From: Halomonas organivorans
GTDB lineage: Bacteria; Pseudomonadota; Gammaproteobacteria; Pseudomonadales; Halomonadaceae
Length of the DNA stretch: 51,800 nt
Direction: 5' to 3'
Assembly: GCF_014192055.1 (NCBI RefSeq)
Contig: NZ_JACHXM010000002.1
Coordinates: forward strand, 236,590-288,389
Notes under the pieces: model-generated
Databases searched by the model: none
The model's input: only the letters and a program-made list of their open reading frames with translations
Told to the model about the DNA's origin: nothing
Part shown: in pieces, positions 17,079 through 25,850 of the stretch
How positions within the stretch are numbered: position 1 is the first letter of the stretch
How the letters are laid out: each line of letters opens with the position of its first letter
Translations under genes and position numbers: made by a program

Positions 17079-17233
17079 GTCGTGTCTCCTTGCTTGGGCA
17101 TGGTGTTGGTCAGGCAGCCAGGTGGCCGCGGTGCTGCGCCCGGCCGTTGCTGGCCGGAATGCCCCGCCATGGCGGGATGCCTGGAGGCGCCGACGCGGCG
17201 GAGGGATCCGGGTCGGCGTCGAATAATCGGTGG

Positions 17234-17956
17234 CTACGACGGCGACGCGTCGCGCTCGACGTCGTGACGAAGCCAGATGACGCCGCCTTCGAGGGTCTGG
17301 CAGGCACGCAGGTAAAGGTGTTGCCCCGCGGCGGGCCGGCTGCCGGCAGAACCGGCGTGCTCGACGATGGCGGGCTCGCCGGCCAGGCCGTCGAGGGCCG
17401 GGCAGATCAGCGTGCTGAAGGCATCGATGAGCCCGGCCGCCAGGAAGGCGCCGTTGGTGACGCCCCCTCCCTCCAGCAGCAGGTGGGTAACGCCGAACGC
17501 CTCGCCGAGCATCTCCAGCGCCGGGCCGAGCCGATCGCCGTCCGGCCCGGCGAAGCAGTAGGAGACGCCCGCGGCGCGCAGTCGCTCCAGGGCGGCATCC
17601 GTCACTCGCTCGGAGAGGATCACCACCACGTGGTCGCCCTCGATGTGGTCGGCATCGAAGCGCAACCGCCCGGCCGGATCGATCACCACGCACAGATGAC
17701 GGTCGCTGCGCTCGCCAAGATGATGGGGGCGCGCCTGCGGGGCGTCGAGACGCTCGGGAACCGTCTCCCCATCGACGAATTCCGCCATGGTCCGGCGCCC
17801 GACGATCCAGCCCTCGGCCTGCAATCGGCCGGCCGTCGCCTCGTAGTGCGTTTCCACCAGCGCGTCGATGCGCTCGTCCTGCGGATCGCTCCAGCGCTCC
17901 GGATGCAGGCGACCGTCGAGGGAGGTGATCATGTGGCAGGTGATCCTGGGGCGCAT
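17234..17956 (-). CDS. RibD C-terminal (dihydrofolate reductase-like) domain protein
   Basis: The 240-residue protein consists only of the RibD reductase-like domain: ITCHMITSLDGRLHPERW at the start, GWIVGRRTMAEFVDGE, and the cofactor loop HLLLEGGGVTNGAFLAAGLI. No deaminase domain is present, so it is not the bifunctional riboflavin enzyme. It is more likely an NADPH-dependent reductase of the YwjB/YyaP group. GAGG lies ~11 bases before the ATG. It is 155 bp upstream of the secreted cupin gene on the same strand. Confidence 0.87.
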   Translation of the reverse strand: MRPRITCHMITSLDGRLHPERWSDPQDERIDALVETHYEATAGRLQAEGWIVGRRTMAEFVDGETVPERLDAPQARPHHLGERSDRHLCVVIDPAGRLRFDADHIEGDHVVVILSERVTDAALERLRAAGVSYCFAGPDGDRLGPALEMLGEAFGVTHLLLEGGGVTNGAFLAAGLIDAFSTLICPALDGLAGEPAIVEHAGSAGSRPAAGQHLYLRACQTLEGGVIWLRHDVERDASPS

Positions 17957-18127
17957 GGCGGCGATGACCTCACTGGTCGGGAGGGAAATGAAAGACGAGA
18001 GGCGGCCGCGGTCCCCTGTTCCGTCGGCCCCACGATGAACTCGATCCTGGTCGGCGCCCGGGCATCGATAAATTGATGTCGGCCGCTAGCAGTCATGAGC
18101 CTGCATCATCAATATGACCGCCTGTCC

Positions 18128-18769
18128 TCAGCGGCCCAGGCGGTCGAAACGATAGACGAGCCCTGGCCCTCCAGGCTGGCCGTAGGCGAGCTCCGCGGTG
18201 ACCATGGCAAACGGTTCGACGAAGCGCGCCGTGCGCAGCGCCCCGGCGTCGAGGGGCTCGTAGCCGACGTCCTCGATCAGCCGTCGGGCCAGCGCCTTGG
18301 CGCCAGCGTCGTCACCGTAGTAGAGCAGCTGCGGATGCGGCGCGGCGTCTTCCCGATTCTCGAACACTCCGAACAGGGCCTCGCTGGGCGAGGTGTTGAA
18401 AGCCGAGACCAGTCGCGCACGGGGTAGACGCTCGGCCAGCCACTCCGCCCCCGAGGTGGTGGTGCCCATCACCAGGTCGCGGTCATGCTCGTCGAGCGGC
18501 ACGCAGCAGTTCACTACCACTTGATCGGCCAGATCGCCGGCCAGGGCCAGCACATCCTCGACCCGGGACCAGTGCACGGCCAGCAACACGGCATCGGCGC
18601 CGGCAACCGCCTCGGCGGGCGTGCCGGCGCGTGCGCCCGCGTCCCGGGCCAGGCGCTCGAGTCTGTCGGGGCGGCGCGAATAGCTGAACGACACCTCATG
18701 GCCGACTCTCGCCCAGATCGTGCCGAGCTTGGCCCCCATCAGGCCGGAACCGAGTATCGCGATCTTCAT
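18128..18769 (-). CDS. NADPH-dependent F420 reductase-like NAD(P)-binding protein
   Basis: The 213-residue protein is a single Rossmann domain: MKIAILGSGLMGAKLGTIWA at the N terminus, FSYSRRPDRLERLA after the second strand (NADP-type), GADAVLLAVHWSRVEDVL, and VSAFNTSPSEALFGVF. The F420 reductase-like family is widespread in bacteria lacking F420, where members act as small ketoacid- or imine-reductase-like proteins of unknown substrate. GGAGG lies 5 bases before the ATG. It is divergent from the LysR gene at 18869 with a 99 bp gap, so it is a plausible target of that regulator. Confidence 0.87.
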   Translation of the reverse strand: MKIAILGSGLMGAKLGTIWARVGHEVSFSYSRRPDRLERLARDAGARAGTPAEAVAGADAVLLAVHWSRVEDVLALAGDLADQVVVNCCVPLDEHDRDLVMGTTTSGAEWLAERLPRARLVSAFNTSPSEALFGVFENREDAAPHPQLLYYGDDAGAKALARRLIEDVGYEPLDAGALRTARFVEPFAMVTAELAYGQPGGPGLVYRFDRLGR

Positions 18770-18809
18770 CTCTGCCTCCCCGTCTCGACGTGCTGATCAA
18801 ACCGTAGCA

Positions 18810-18859
18810 CCCTGCATGCCAGTGATAATCCGCTACAATCGAAAAATAGTTATGCAGGG
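18810..18859. promoter_or_regulatory. Inverted repeat in the divergent reductase-lysR control region
   Basis: CCCTGCAT (18810-18817) and its exact complement ATGCAGGG (18852-18859) are 42 bp apart centre to centre, about four helical turns. The second arm lies just before the LysR start. This spacing would suit a LysR tetramer, but LysR boxes usually contain T-N11-A, so the assignment is tentative. Confidence 0.35.
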
Positions 18860-18868
18860 AATTCATCA

Positions 18869-19762
18869 ATGCTGAGAGAGAACGTCACCGACCTGATGTC
18901 CTTCGTCGTCGTCGCCCGGGTCGGCAGCTTCACCCGCGCCGCCGCCCAGATCGGTGTCTCCCAGTCGGCGCTGAGCCATGCCGTGCGCGGGCTCGAGCGC
19001 CGGCTCGGCATACGCCTGCTGACCCGCACCACGCGCAAGGTGACGCCGACTCCCGAGGGAGAGCGCGTGCTCGAGCGCATCGCGCCGCATTTCTCGCAGA
19101 TCGAAGAGGAACTACAGGCGCTGGTCGAGATGCGCGACCGCCCCGCCGGGACGATTCGCATCACCACCACCGACTATGCCGCCGATACCCTGATCTGGCC
19201 GAAACTGTCGCCGGTGCTCAGGGATTACCCCGACCTCAAGGTGGAAGTCGTCACGGATTACAGCCTCACCGATATCGTGGCAGAGAAGTTCGATGCCGGC
19301 GTGCGTCTCGGTGAGCAGGTCTCCGAGGGCATGATCGCCGTGCGCGTCGGCCCCGACTTCCGCATGCTGGTGGTCGGCGCCCCCGCCTACTTCGAAGGAC
19401 GCGAGATACCCCGCGAACCCCAGGACCTGACCGATCACGACTGCATCAACCTGAGGCTGCCGACCCACGGCGGCCTCTATGCCTGGGAGTTCGAGAAAGA
19501 CGGTCGCGAACTGAAGGTTCGGGTGGACGGCCAGTGCACGTTCAACACCATCTATCCCGTGGTACGCGCCGCCCTGGCGGGCTATGGCCTGGGCTACGTG
19601 CCGGAGAGCCTGGTGCGCGAGCACATCGATCAGGGCCGCCTGGTAGCGGTGCTGGATGACTGGAGCCCGCCCTTCCCCGGCTACTTTCTGTACTACCCGC
19701 ACCGCCGACAGTCTTCGCTGGCCTTTCGAGTCATCGTCGAGGCGCTGCAGCATCATGAGTGA
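18869..19762 (+). CDS. LysR-family transcriptional regulator
   Basis: The 297-residue protein has an N-terminal winged helix (~5-65: VARVGSFTRAAAQIGVSQSA, then HAVRGLERRLGIRLLTRTTR). A LysR substrate-binding domain follows (~90-295), with DAGVRLGEQVSEGMIAVRVG and YAWEFEKDGRELKV. It belongs to the group (PgrR-like) whose members control neighbouring SDR/oxidoreductase genes. It is divergent from the minus-strand redox cluster and upstream of a secreted carboxymuconolactone decarboxylase. A close paralogue is encoded at 23139-24032. Confidence 0.93.
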   Translation: MLRENVTDLMSFVVVARVGSFTRAAAQIGVSQSALSHAVRGLERRLGIRLLTRTTRKVTPTPEGERVLERIAPHFSQIEEELQALVEMRDRPAGTIRITTTDYAADTLIWPKLSPVLRDYPDLKVEVVTDYSLTDIVAEKFDAGVRLGEQVSEGMIAVRVGPDFRMLVVGAPAYFEGREIPREPQDLTDHDCINLRLPTHGGLYAWEFEKDGRELKVRVDGQCTFNTIYPVVRAALAGYGLGYVPESLVREHIDQGRLVAVLDDWSPPFPGYFLYYPHRRQSSLAFRVIVEALQHHE

Positions 19763-19906
19763 TCGCGTCTTTCATGAACCCACTTCATAACAGCATCCCG
19801 CCTGACGGGATTGTTCCCTGGCGCCCCCCTTGCCACCGTGAAAGGCGCTTCGCACGACGGCTCACCGGCACCCTGTGCCGCGCTCACCCACGCCCAGGAG
19901 ATCATC

Positions 19907-20686
19907 ATGAAATTCGTGTCCGCCTCAATGCTGACGCTCGCCATGTCGGCGGCCGCCGCCCTGCCCGTCCAGGCCAGTGATCCTTCCTCACGGGTACCCA
20001 CGGCCGAGGAGGTCGCCTCCGTGTCCCCGGCACTGGCCGACTACACCGAGAACCTGCTGCTGGGCGAGGTGTGGGAACGCGAGGGCCTATCGATGCGCGA
20101 TCGCAGCGTTGCCACCCTGGCCGCGGTGATCGCCCGCGACCACCGCGTCGAGATTCGCGCCCAGCTCGAGCACGCGCTGGACAACGGCGTCGAACCGGCG
20201 GTGATCTCCGAGATCATCACTCACTTGGCCTTCTACACCGGCTGGGGCAATGCCATGTCGGCGGTCACCATCGCCGAGGACGTTTTCGCCGAGCACGGCA
20301 TCGGCGCCGACCGACTGCCCCCGGCTGACCCCGAATTGCTGCCGCTCGACGAACAAGCCGAACGGGCCCGCCAGGAGATCGTTCAGGAGACCTACGGCGG
20401 CTCGTCCGAAGGCGTGCTGCACTACACCACCGAAGCGCTGTTCAAGGACCTGTGGCTGCGTCCGGGGCTGACGCCGCGTGACCGCAGCCTGGTGACCGTC
20501 AGCGCGCTGATCGCCTCCGGCAAGACCGAGCAGGTCGGCTTTCACCTCAACCGCGCCATGGACAACGGCCTGACCCGCGGCGAGGCCTCCGAGCTGCTGA
20601 CCCAACTGGCCTTCTATGCCGGCTGGCCGAACATCTTCTCGACCCTGCCGGTTGCCAAGGAAGTGTTCGAGTCGCGCGCCGAGTGA
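19907..20686 (+). CDS. Secreted two-domain carboxymuconolactone decarboxylase family protein
   Basis: The 259-residue protein has a signal peptide (KFVSASMLTLAMSAAAALPV, cleaved near VQASD). Two tandem CMD/AhpD-like domains follow (~45-130 and ~160-250). Each has the hallmark RDRS...A-L-x-A...H...AxDNG...E...LAFYxGW (SMRDRSVATLAAVIA, LEHALDNGVEPAVISEIITH, and TPRDRSLVTVSALIA, LNRAMDNGLTRGEASELLTQ). Neither domain has the CxxC of AhpD, so peroxidase chemistry is unlikely. CAGGAG precedes the chosen ATG; the frame opens earlier at 19811 without support. It is probably in one transcript with the serine hydrolase. Confidence 0.88.
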   Translation: MKFVSASMLTLAMSAAAALPVQASDPSSRVPTAEEVASVSPALADYTENLLLGEVWEREGLSMRDRSVATLAAVIARDHRVEIRAQLEHALDNGVEPAVISEIITHLAFYTGWGNAMSAVTIAEDVFAEHGIGADRLPPADPELLPLDEQAERARQEIVQETYGGSSEGVLHYTTEALFKDLWLRPGLTPRDRSLVTVSALIASGKTEQVGFHLNRAMDNGLTRGEASELLTQLAFYAGWPNIFSTLPVAKEVFESRAE

Positions 20687-20728
20687 TCCCGGCCCAGCCG
20701 ACCGGCTAACGAAAAGGGGTAGCGCCTC

Positions 20729-21745
20729 ATGATCACTCGCCGCGCCTTCACCAGGCTGGCCCTCGCGGGTCTCGTCTCGCCGCTGTCGGGGACTATCACC
20801 GCGACTGCGTTCGCGCAGCAAGGCCTCAGCCTCGACCAGGCCTTGAACAGGCTCGACCAGCTGCATTCGATCCAGGTGCAGCTCGGCGACCGGCTGATCA
20901 TCGCCGAGGCGCCGAGAGGCCCCGGCCTGGACGCACTGGCCAACATCAAGTCCTGCTCGAAGAGCCTGGTGGCACTGCTGTTGGGCAGCTGCATCGACAC
21001 CGGCGAAATCCCGTCGGTCGCCAGTCGGCTGATCGACGTCGCCCCCGCGATCGTGCCGCCGAACGCCACCGAGGGCGTCGACGATCTCACGCTCGAGGAC
21101 CTGGTGACGCTGCGCGCCGGGCTCGAAAGCACTTCCGGGAAGCGCTACGGCGCCTGGGTGGCCTCATCCGACTGGCTGGACGATGCCTTGACCCAGCCCA
21201 TGGTGGCCAGGCCAGGCGGTCGCATGATCTATTCGACCGGCACCACCCATGTGCTGGGCGCCGCCCTGGCCGAGGCCTCGGGGCAGAGCCTGCTCGAGCT
21301 CGCGCGCGGGCGACTGGGCGCACCGATGGGGTTCGATATCCCGCCCTGGGTCCGCGACCCCCAAGGCTACTATCTCGGCGGCAACGAGATGGCGCTGACA
21401 CCCCGCGCGATGCTGTCGCTGGCCCGACTGATCCGCGATGGCGGCCACTTCGATGGCCAGCAGGTGATCCCCGCCGACTGGATCCAGGCCTCCCTGGAGC
21501 CCAGGGCGCACTCGCCCTATTCGGGCATGGGATACGGCTATGGCTGGTTCATCAGCGACAGCGGCTACGTCCTGGCCAGGGGCTATGGCGGCCAGGTCAT
21601 CGCCGCACATCGCGAACGCGGCCTGGCCGTCGCCATCACCTCCGATCCGAGCCGCCCGGCGCGGTCGGCCGGCTATTTCGGCGACCTCATGCGGCTGCTC
21701 GATGGCCCGGTCCTGCGCCTGGCCGACGAAGCCCTCGCCGGCTGA
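20729..21745 (+). CDS. Serine hydrolase (beta-lactamase class C-like), probable Tat substrate
   Basis: The 338-residue protein has an N-terminal RRAFTRLALAGLVSPL twin-arginine-type signal. The fold is penicillin-binding-protein-like: the S-x-x-K nucleophile motif is in KSCSKSLVALLLGS (about residue 75), a Tyr motif in GRMIYSTGTTHVLG, and RGYGGQVIAAH replaces KTG near the C terminus. Such proteins are esterases or amidases as often as beta-lactamases. AAAAGGGG precedes the ATG. It lies 42 bp after the CMD gene and is convergent with an MFS gene 12 bp away. Confidence 0.87.
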   Translation: MITRRAFTRLALAGLVSPLSGTITATAFAQQGLSLDQALNRLDQLHSIQVQLGDRLIIAEAPRGPGLDALANIKSCSKSLVALLLGSCIDTGEIPSVASRLIDVAPAIVPPNATEGVDDLTLEDLVTLRAGLESTSGKRYGAWVASSDWLDDALTQPMVARPGGRMIYSTGTTHVLGAALAEASGQSLLELARGRLGAPMGFDIPPWVRDPQGYYLGGNEMALTPRAMLSLARLIRDGGHFDGQQVIPADWIQASLEPRAHSPYSGMGYGYGWFISDSGYVLARGYGGQVIAAHRERGLAVAITSDPSRPARSAGYFGDLMRLLDGPVLRLADEALAG

Positions 21746-21757
21746 GACGCCCGCTCT

Positions 21758-22945
21758 TCAGTCGGGCTTGAGCAGTCGCCGGCCGCTGCCGATCAGCAGC
21801 AGCGACGCGGCGCACAGCACGGCACTGCCGATGAAGGTGGCCTGGATGCCGAGATGGTCCAGCAGCCAGCCACCGAAGGCGGCACCGAGCAGAATCGCCG
21901 CCTGGATGGCGGCGACGATCAGGCTGCCCGCCGCCTCCGGCGCATCGTCCACGTTCTGCGACAGCCAGGACATCCAGGCGATCGACATCACGGTGTTCAT
22001 GGCGCCCCAGATGGCGAGCAGCACCGCGACCACCGCCAGCTGCTGGCCGAAGCCGAGCAGGCCGAGCGTCGAGAGCCCCATCAGCAGTGGCACGGCCTGA
22101 AGCAGCCTCACGACGCGCTGGCTGGCGAACTTGCCGCCCGCCCAGGTCCCCAGGAAGCCGGCACAGCCGAGCACCAGGAACAGTGCCGACAGCATCGTCA
22201 CGTCCACCCCGGTCACTCCCTCCAGGAAGGGCCGCAGGTAAGTGAACATCGAGAAGGCGCCGGCGAAGCCGAACACCGCGGCGACGATGCCCCGGGCAAA
22301 GTAGGAGCGCGTCAGCACGCCCTTCAGCGAGCGGAAGGTCTGACGCTGGCTGGCGGGCAGCGACGGCAGGGTCGCCCACTGCCAGACCAGATTCACTGCG
22401 ACGATCGGCACCAGCACCCAGAACACCCCACGCCAGCCGATGATACCGCCCAGGTAGCTGCCGATCGGTGCGGCGAAGGCGGCGGCGATGGCCTGGCCGG
22501 TATACATGATCGCCAGCGCCCGGGAGACGTGCTCGACTTCCACCAGGCGCATGATCACCGCCGTCGCCAGCGACCAGAAGCCTCCGATGCAGACCCCCAG
22601 CAGCGCCCGCGACAGCATCAGCACGGCGAAGCTCGGTGCGGATGCCATCAGCGCCAGCGACACCAGCATCAGGGTGGTGATGGTGAGCAGTACCCACTTG
22701 CGGTTGAGACGCCCCGCCAGGGTGGTCATCAGCAGGCTCGCCGCCACCGCGAAGAAGCCGCTGATGGACACCGCCTGGCCGGTCTGGCCCTCGGTGGCGC
22801 CCAGGCCGTCGGCGATGGGTGTCAGCAGGCTGACGGGCATGAATTCAGCGGCGATCAGCATGGCGACGCACAGGGACATGGAGAATACGGCGCCCCAGGC
22901 AGCGGTCTTCTGCTCGGACGCCAGGATCGTGGACCTAGCGGTCAT
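21758..22945 (-). CDS. MFS transporter, DHA1 type (AraJ/YdhP-like)
   Basis: The 395-residue protein has about 12 hydrophobic segments: EFMPVSLLTPIADGLGATEG after the first helix, TLAGRLNRKWVLLTITTLML as motif A, LSRALLGVCIGGFWSLATAV and FAAPIGSYLGGIIGWRGVFW. These are characteristic of the AraJ/YdhP/NepI group, which exports sugars, purines or drugs. GAGGAA precedes the start; a frame opening 14 codons earlier lacks a Shine-Dalgarno. It is divergent from the LysR gene at 23139 and is its most likely target. Confidence 0.9.
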   Translation of the reverse strand: MTARSTILASEQKTAAWGAVFSMSLCVAMLIAAEFMPVSLLTPIADGLGATEGQTGQAVSISGFFAVAASLLMTTLAGRLNRKWVLLTITTLMLVSLALMASAPSFAVLMLSRALLGVCIGGFWSLATAVIMRLVEVEHVSRALAIMYTGQAIAAAFAAPIGSYLGGIIGWRGVFWVLVPIVAVNLVWQWATLPSLPASQRQTFRSLKGVLTRSYFARGIVAAVFGFAGAFSMFTYLRPFLEGVTGVDVTMLSALFLVLGCAGFLGTWAGGKFASQRVVRLLQAVPLLMGLSTLGLLGFGQQLAVVAVLLAIWGAMNTVMSIAWMSWLSQNVDDAPEAAGSLIVAAIQAAILLGAAFGGWLLDHLGIQATFIGSAVLCAASLLLIGSGRRLLKPD

Positions 22946-23138
22946 GGGCGATTCCTCGGCTTGCTGGATGCGGTTCGATGCGGGCATTGCCCGCGGCGAG
23001 GTGCGCTACGCTACCGCTCGACCACAACGACAACAATCGCCGCCGGCTCATGGCAACCATGAATACGGTGCATGAATGGAAGGATGATGGAGGGAGTTAG
23101 GCAGGATACACTCCCCGTTCATGCCATGGGATTCATCG

Positions 23139-24032
23139 ATGAAGCGCGAGACGCTGGGCGACCTGACCGTTTTCATGCACGTGGCGGAGGAGCGTAGCTT
23201 CACCCGCGCCGCGGTGCGGCTGGGCCTTTCACAGTCGGCCGTCAGCCATACGGTGCGTCGGCTGGAGGCCTCGATCGGTCTGAAGCTGCTCCACCGCTCG
23301 TCGCGGCACGTCTCGACCACGGACGCCGGCGAAAAGCTGCTGGCGACGCTGCGCCCCGCCTTCGGCCAGATTGAAGGGCGTATCGAGGAGCTGCGCCATC
23401 TCGGCGACGCCCCCAGCGGCCGGGTCCGCCTCACCGCGAGCAAGCCGGCCGCTCAGACGGTGCTGATGCCGATATTGTCACAGCTCGTGCGCGACTATCC
23501 GGAAGTGGAGATCGAGCTCAATCTCGACCCTCACTTGTCCGACCTGGCCGGCGACCGCTTCGACGCCGGCGTACGGCTGGGCGAATTCGTCGGCCCGGAC
23601 ATGATCGCCGTCAAGGTCGGTCCGCCGTTGCGCATGGCGGCGGTCGCCACGCCGAGCTATTTCGAGACGCAGGGCGTGCCCCATCACCCGAACGACCTTG
23701 ATGAACACGATTGCCTGTCGCTGCGCTTTCACCCACACGCGCCCGCCTACGAGTGGGAATTCGAGAAGGGCGAGCAAGAGCTCGTGAAGAAGGTCTCGGG
23801 CCCTTTCATCTTCAGCGAGAGCGATGTCTGCATCGACGCCGCCAGGGCGGGCCACGGCATCGCCTTCGTGACCGAGCCCGAGGTGATCCGGGACATCGAA
23901 GCCGGCACCCTGCAGCGAGTGCTGGCGGACTGGTGCCCGCCCTTCGATGGCTACCATCTGTTCTACTCGGGCCGGCGCCAGGTCAGCTCAGCGCTGAGGC
24001 TGGTGATCGACCGCCTGCGCTACCGGGAGTGA
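23139..24032 (+). CDS. LysR-family transcriptional regulator, paralogue of the 18869 gene
   Basis: The 297-residue product from ATG 23139 matches the length and start of its paralogue (MKRETLGDLTVFMHVAEERS against MLRENVTDLMSFVVVARVGS). An ATG six codons upstream at 23121 is also open. The HTH (SFTRAAVRLGLSQSAVSHTV) and effector domain (DAGVRLGEFVGPDMIAVKVG, YEWEFEKGEQELVK) are complete. It is divergent from an MFS exporter. The stop codon lies in the first copy of a 17 bp tandem repeat, so copy-number changes there cannot alter the protein. Confidence 0.92.
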   Translation: MKRETLGDLTVFMHVAEERSFTRAAVRLGLSQSAVSHTVRRLEASIGLKLLHRSSRHVSTTDAGEKLLATLRPAFGQIEGRIEELRHLGDAPSGRVRLTASKPAAQTVLMPILSQLVRDYPEVEIELNLDPHLSDLAGDRFDAGVRLGEFVGPDMIAVKVGPPLRMAAVATPSYFETQGVPHHPNDLDEHDCLSLRFHPHAPAYEWEFEKGEQELVKKVSGPFIFSESDVCIDAARAGHGIAFVTEPEVIRDIEAGTLQRVLADWCPPFDGYHLFYSGRRQVSSALRLVIDRLRYRE

Positions 24033-24074
24033 AGACAAGTCGGGAGTGAAGACAAGTCGGGAGTGAAGACAAGT
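24024..24074. repeat. 17 bp tandem repeat, three perfect copies, over the lysR stop codon
   Basis: CGGGAGTGAAGACAAGT occurs head to tail at 24024-24040, 24041-24057 and 24058-24074, followed by a partial CCGGG. The first copy supplies the last codons and the TGA of the LysR gene. Perfect copies indicate recent slippage-type duplication. Confidence 0.9.
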
Positions 24075-24137
24075 CCGGGTGTCGTCGCAGCCCATCCTCG
24101 CCTATGCTGGGCGACCGCCACACCAAGGGAGACCACC

Positions 24138-24560
24138 ATGACCTGGGACCAGCAGGAGATCCGGCTTGCACCGCGCGAACGGGGTTTCCATCTGATCACC
24201 GACGAGATCACTCGCACCCTCCCCGTCCTGAGGGAGCTCGAGGTCGGCCTGCTGCACCTGCAGCTCCTACATACCTCGGCCTCGCTGACCCTCAACGAAA
24301 ACGCCGACCCGGACGTGCGCCACGACCTGGACGCCTTCCTGCGCGACCTGGTGCCCGGCGACCTGCCCTACTTCCGCCACACCATGGAGGGCCCGGACGA
24401 CATGCCCGCCCACGTGGCGGCCAGCCTGCTCGGCACCCAGCTGACCCTTGCGGTGCGCGACGGCCGACTGGCACTGGGCACCTGGCAGGGTATCTGGCTC
24501 GGCGAACATCGGGATCAGGGCGGCAGCCGGCGGCTCATTGCCACCCTCAACGGGCGCTGA
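24138..24560 (+). CDS. yjbQ: YjbQ/UPF0047 family protein
   Basis: The 140-residue protein has the UPF0047 signatures [58 protein letters not shown] and [14 protein letters not shown]. Family members are small trimeric proteins with a metal-binding pocket. E. coli YjbQ has weak thiamine-phosphate synthase activity, but the true role is unclear. AAGGGAG precedes the chosen ATG; the frame is open upstream to 24063 within the tandem repeat. It is a single gene with no obvious operon partner. Confidence 0.9.
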   Translation: MTWDQQEIRLAPRERGFHLITDEITRTLPVLRELEVGLLHLQLLHTSASLTLNENADPDVRHDLDAFLRDLVPGDLPYFRHTMEGPDDMPAHVAASLLGTQLTLAVRDGRLALGTWQGIWLGEHRDQGGSRRLIATLNGR

Positions 24561-24564
24561 GTCG

Positions 24565-24651
24565 ATGCCAAGCAAACCATCCACGCCCAAGACACCGAGC
24601 GAGCCCCATGACTGGCGGGAGGATATGCCGGCGGACATGACGTTCGCCTGA
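24565..24651 (+). CDS. Possible 28-residue small protein
   Basis: A short open frame starts 4 bp after the yjbQ stop (MPSKPSTPKTPSEPH, then DWREDMPADMTFA). It is hydrophilic and proline-rich at the start. There is no clear Shine-Dalgarno apart from the end of yjbQ, and I recognise no family. It could be chance. Confidence 0.2.
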   Translation: MPSKPSTPKTPSEPHDWREDMPADMTFA

Positions 24652-24730
24652 CGGGACAGACTTACCCTTCTGGAAACGCTGCCTTCTTGGAGGTCCCACC
24701 TGGCGGGCGCGCCTGCCGGCACCGTGAGCG

Positions 24731-25708
24731 CTATTCTTCCACGGCCGTCGCTTCGTCGAGGCGAATGATGGTGTGAGCGTTGGTGGCGCTGGTGGCCAGG
24801 GTGTCGATCACCCCGGTGCGCAGGGCACCGAGGATGCCCACCGCCTTGGTGTTCTCGCTGGCGATGGCGATGACGTCGGGAATACGGGCCAGATCGGCAA
24901 TGTTCAGGCCGACCACCCTACCCTGCATCGGCGTGGCCGATGGCCGGCCATGGATGTCGATGAAGTCGTAGCCCATCATGTCGCCCACGGTGCCGGCCAG
25001 CCGGGCTTCGGCGATCTCCTGGGGCGAGAACCAGCCCATGCGCACCATGTTGCTGTCTTCGCTGACGTCGCCGACGCCGATCAACGCGACGTCGGCGCGA
25101 CGGGCCCGGTCTAGGGTCTGGCGGACCGTGGGATTGTCGTAGAGGGCATCGCGCAGCTCGGCGTTCTGCACCAGGGCGGGCGCATAGAGGGTCTCGCTGT
25201 CGCCGCCGTACTTCAGCGCCAGTCGCCGGCAGATGTGGTCCGGGTTCATGTACTCGCCGGCACGCAGCGACCCCCCGATGGCACAGACGAAGGAGCACTG
25301 GCGCTCGCCGTGATCGAAGGCGTTGTCGGCCACCGCGCCGACGTTGCGCCCCATGCCCACTGCCACGATGCTGCCGTCCTCCAGGCGCCGCGACAGGTGG
25401 TCGGCCACCAGGCTGGCCACCGAGGCGCGCTGAACATCGACGTCGCCGTTGTCCAGGGCGATCAGCGCCCGCTTTAGGCCAAAGCGGCGCTTGAGCTCCT
25501 GCTCGATCTCGGCGCTCACGGCGGGATGCTGACGCACCCGCACGTCGACGATGCCTTCCGCCTGCGCCCGCTTCAGCAGGCGCCCGACGCGCACCCGCGA
25601 GATACCCAGGCGATTGGCGATGACCTCCTGCGTCTCGCCCTCCACGTAATAGAGGGTAGCGATCTCGGTCATCAGATCGATGTCGGCATTGTCCTGGCGA
25701 TCGTTCAT
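24731..25708 (-). CDS. SorC/EryD-like sugar-binding transcriptional regulator
   Basis: The 325-residue protein has an N-terminal HTH (~10-60: MTEIATLYYVEGETQEVIAN, then LGISRVRVGRLLKRAQAEGI). A SorC sugar-phosphate-binding domain follows (DGSIVAVGMGRNVGAVADNA, ADVALIGVGDVSEDSNMVRM, GRVVGLNIADLARIPDVIAI). SorC proteins bind sugar phosphates and repress or activate polyol and sugar operons; EryD of the erythritol operon belongs here. It lies 142 bp downstream of the EryI-like rpiB gene on the same strand, so it probably controls rpiB and the divergent tal-tkt genes through the 25 bp sites at 26420 and 26606. Effector unknown. Confidence 0.9.
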   Translation of the reverse strand: MNDRQDNADIDLMTEIATLYYVEGETQEVIANRLGISRVRVGRLLKRAQAEGIVDVRVRQHPAVSAEIEQELKRRFGLKRALIALDNGDVDVQRASVASLVADHLSRRLEDGSIVAVGMGRNVGAVADNAFDHGERQCSFVCAIGGSLRAGEYMNPDHICRRLALKYGGDSETLYAPALVQNAELRDALYDNPTVRQTLDRARRADVALIGVGDVSEDSNMVRMGWFSPQEIAEARLAGTVGDMMGYDFIDIHGRPSATPMQGRVVGLNIADLARIPDVIAIASENTKAVGILGALRTGVIDTLATSATNAHTIIRLDEATAVEE

Positions 25709-25850
25709 CGAACGCGTCCCTGATGGTCGAATATCGTGGCGAAAGGCGCCATACGATAGCACATCGACCGCCGCCTGCCCGATCGTCCTCTCCTACAACT
25801 TACCGGACGGGTATCAGTGCCGTGACGCCTGATCGCCACTGCATTCCCGC

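Noticed and set aside
17234..17956. Riboflavin biosynthesis RibD linked to ribH2
   Set aside because: Only the reductase-like domain is present, there is no deaminase, and it lies in the redox cluster 12 kb away without a riboswitch.
20729..21745. Antibiotic-resistance beta-lactamase
   Set aside because: The KTG motif is not conserved and context is metabolic; the general serine hydrolase call is safer.
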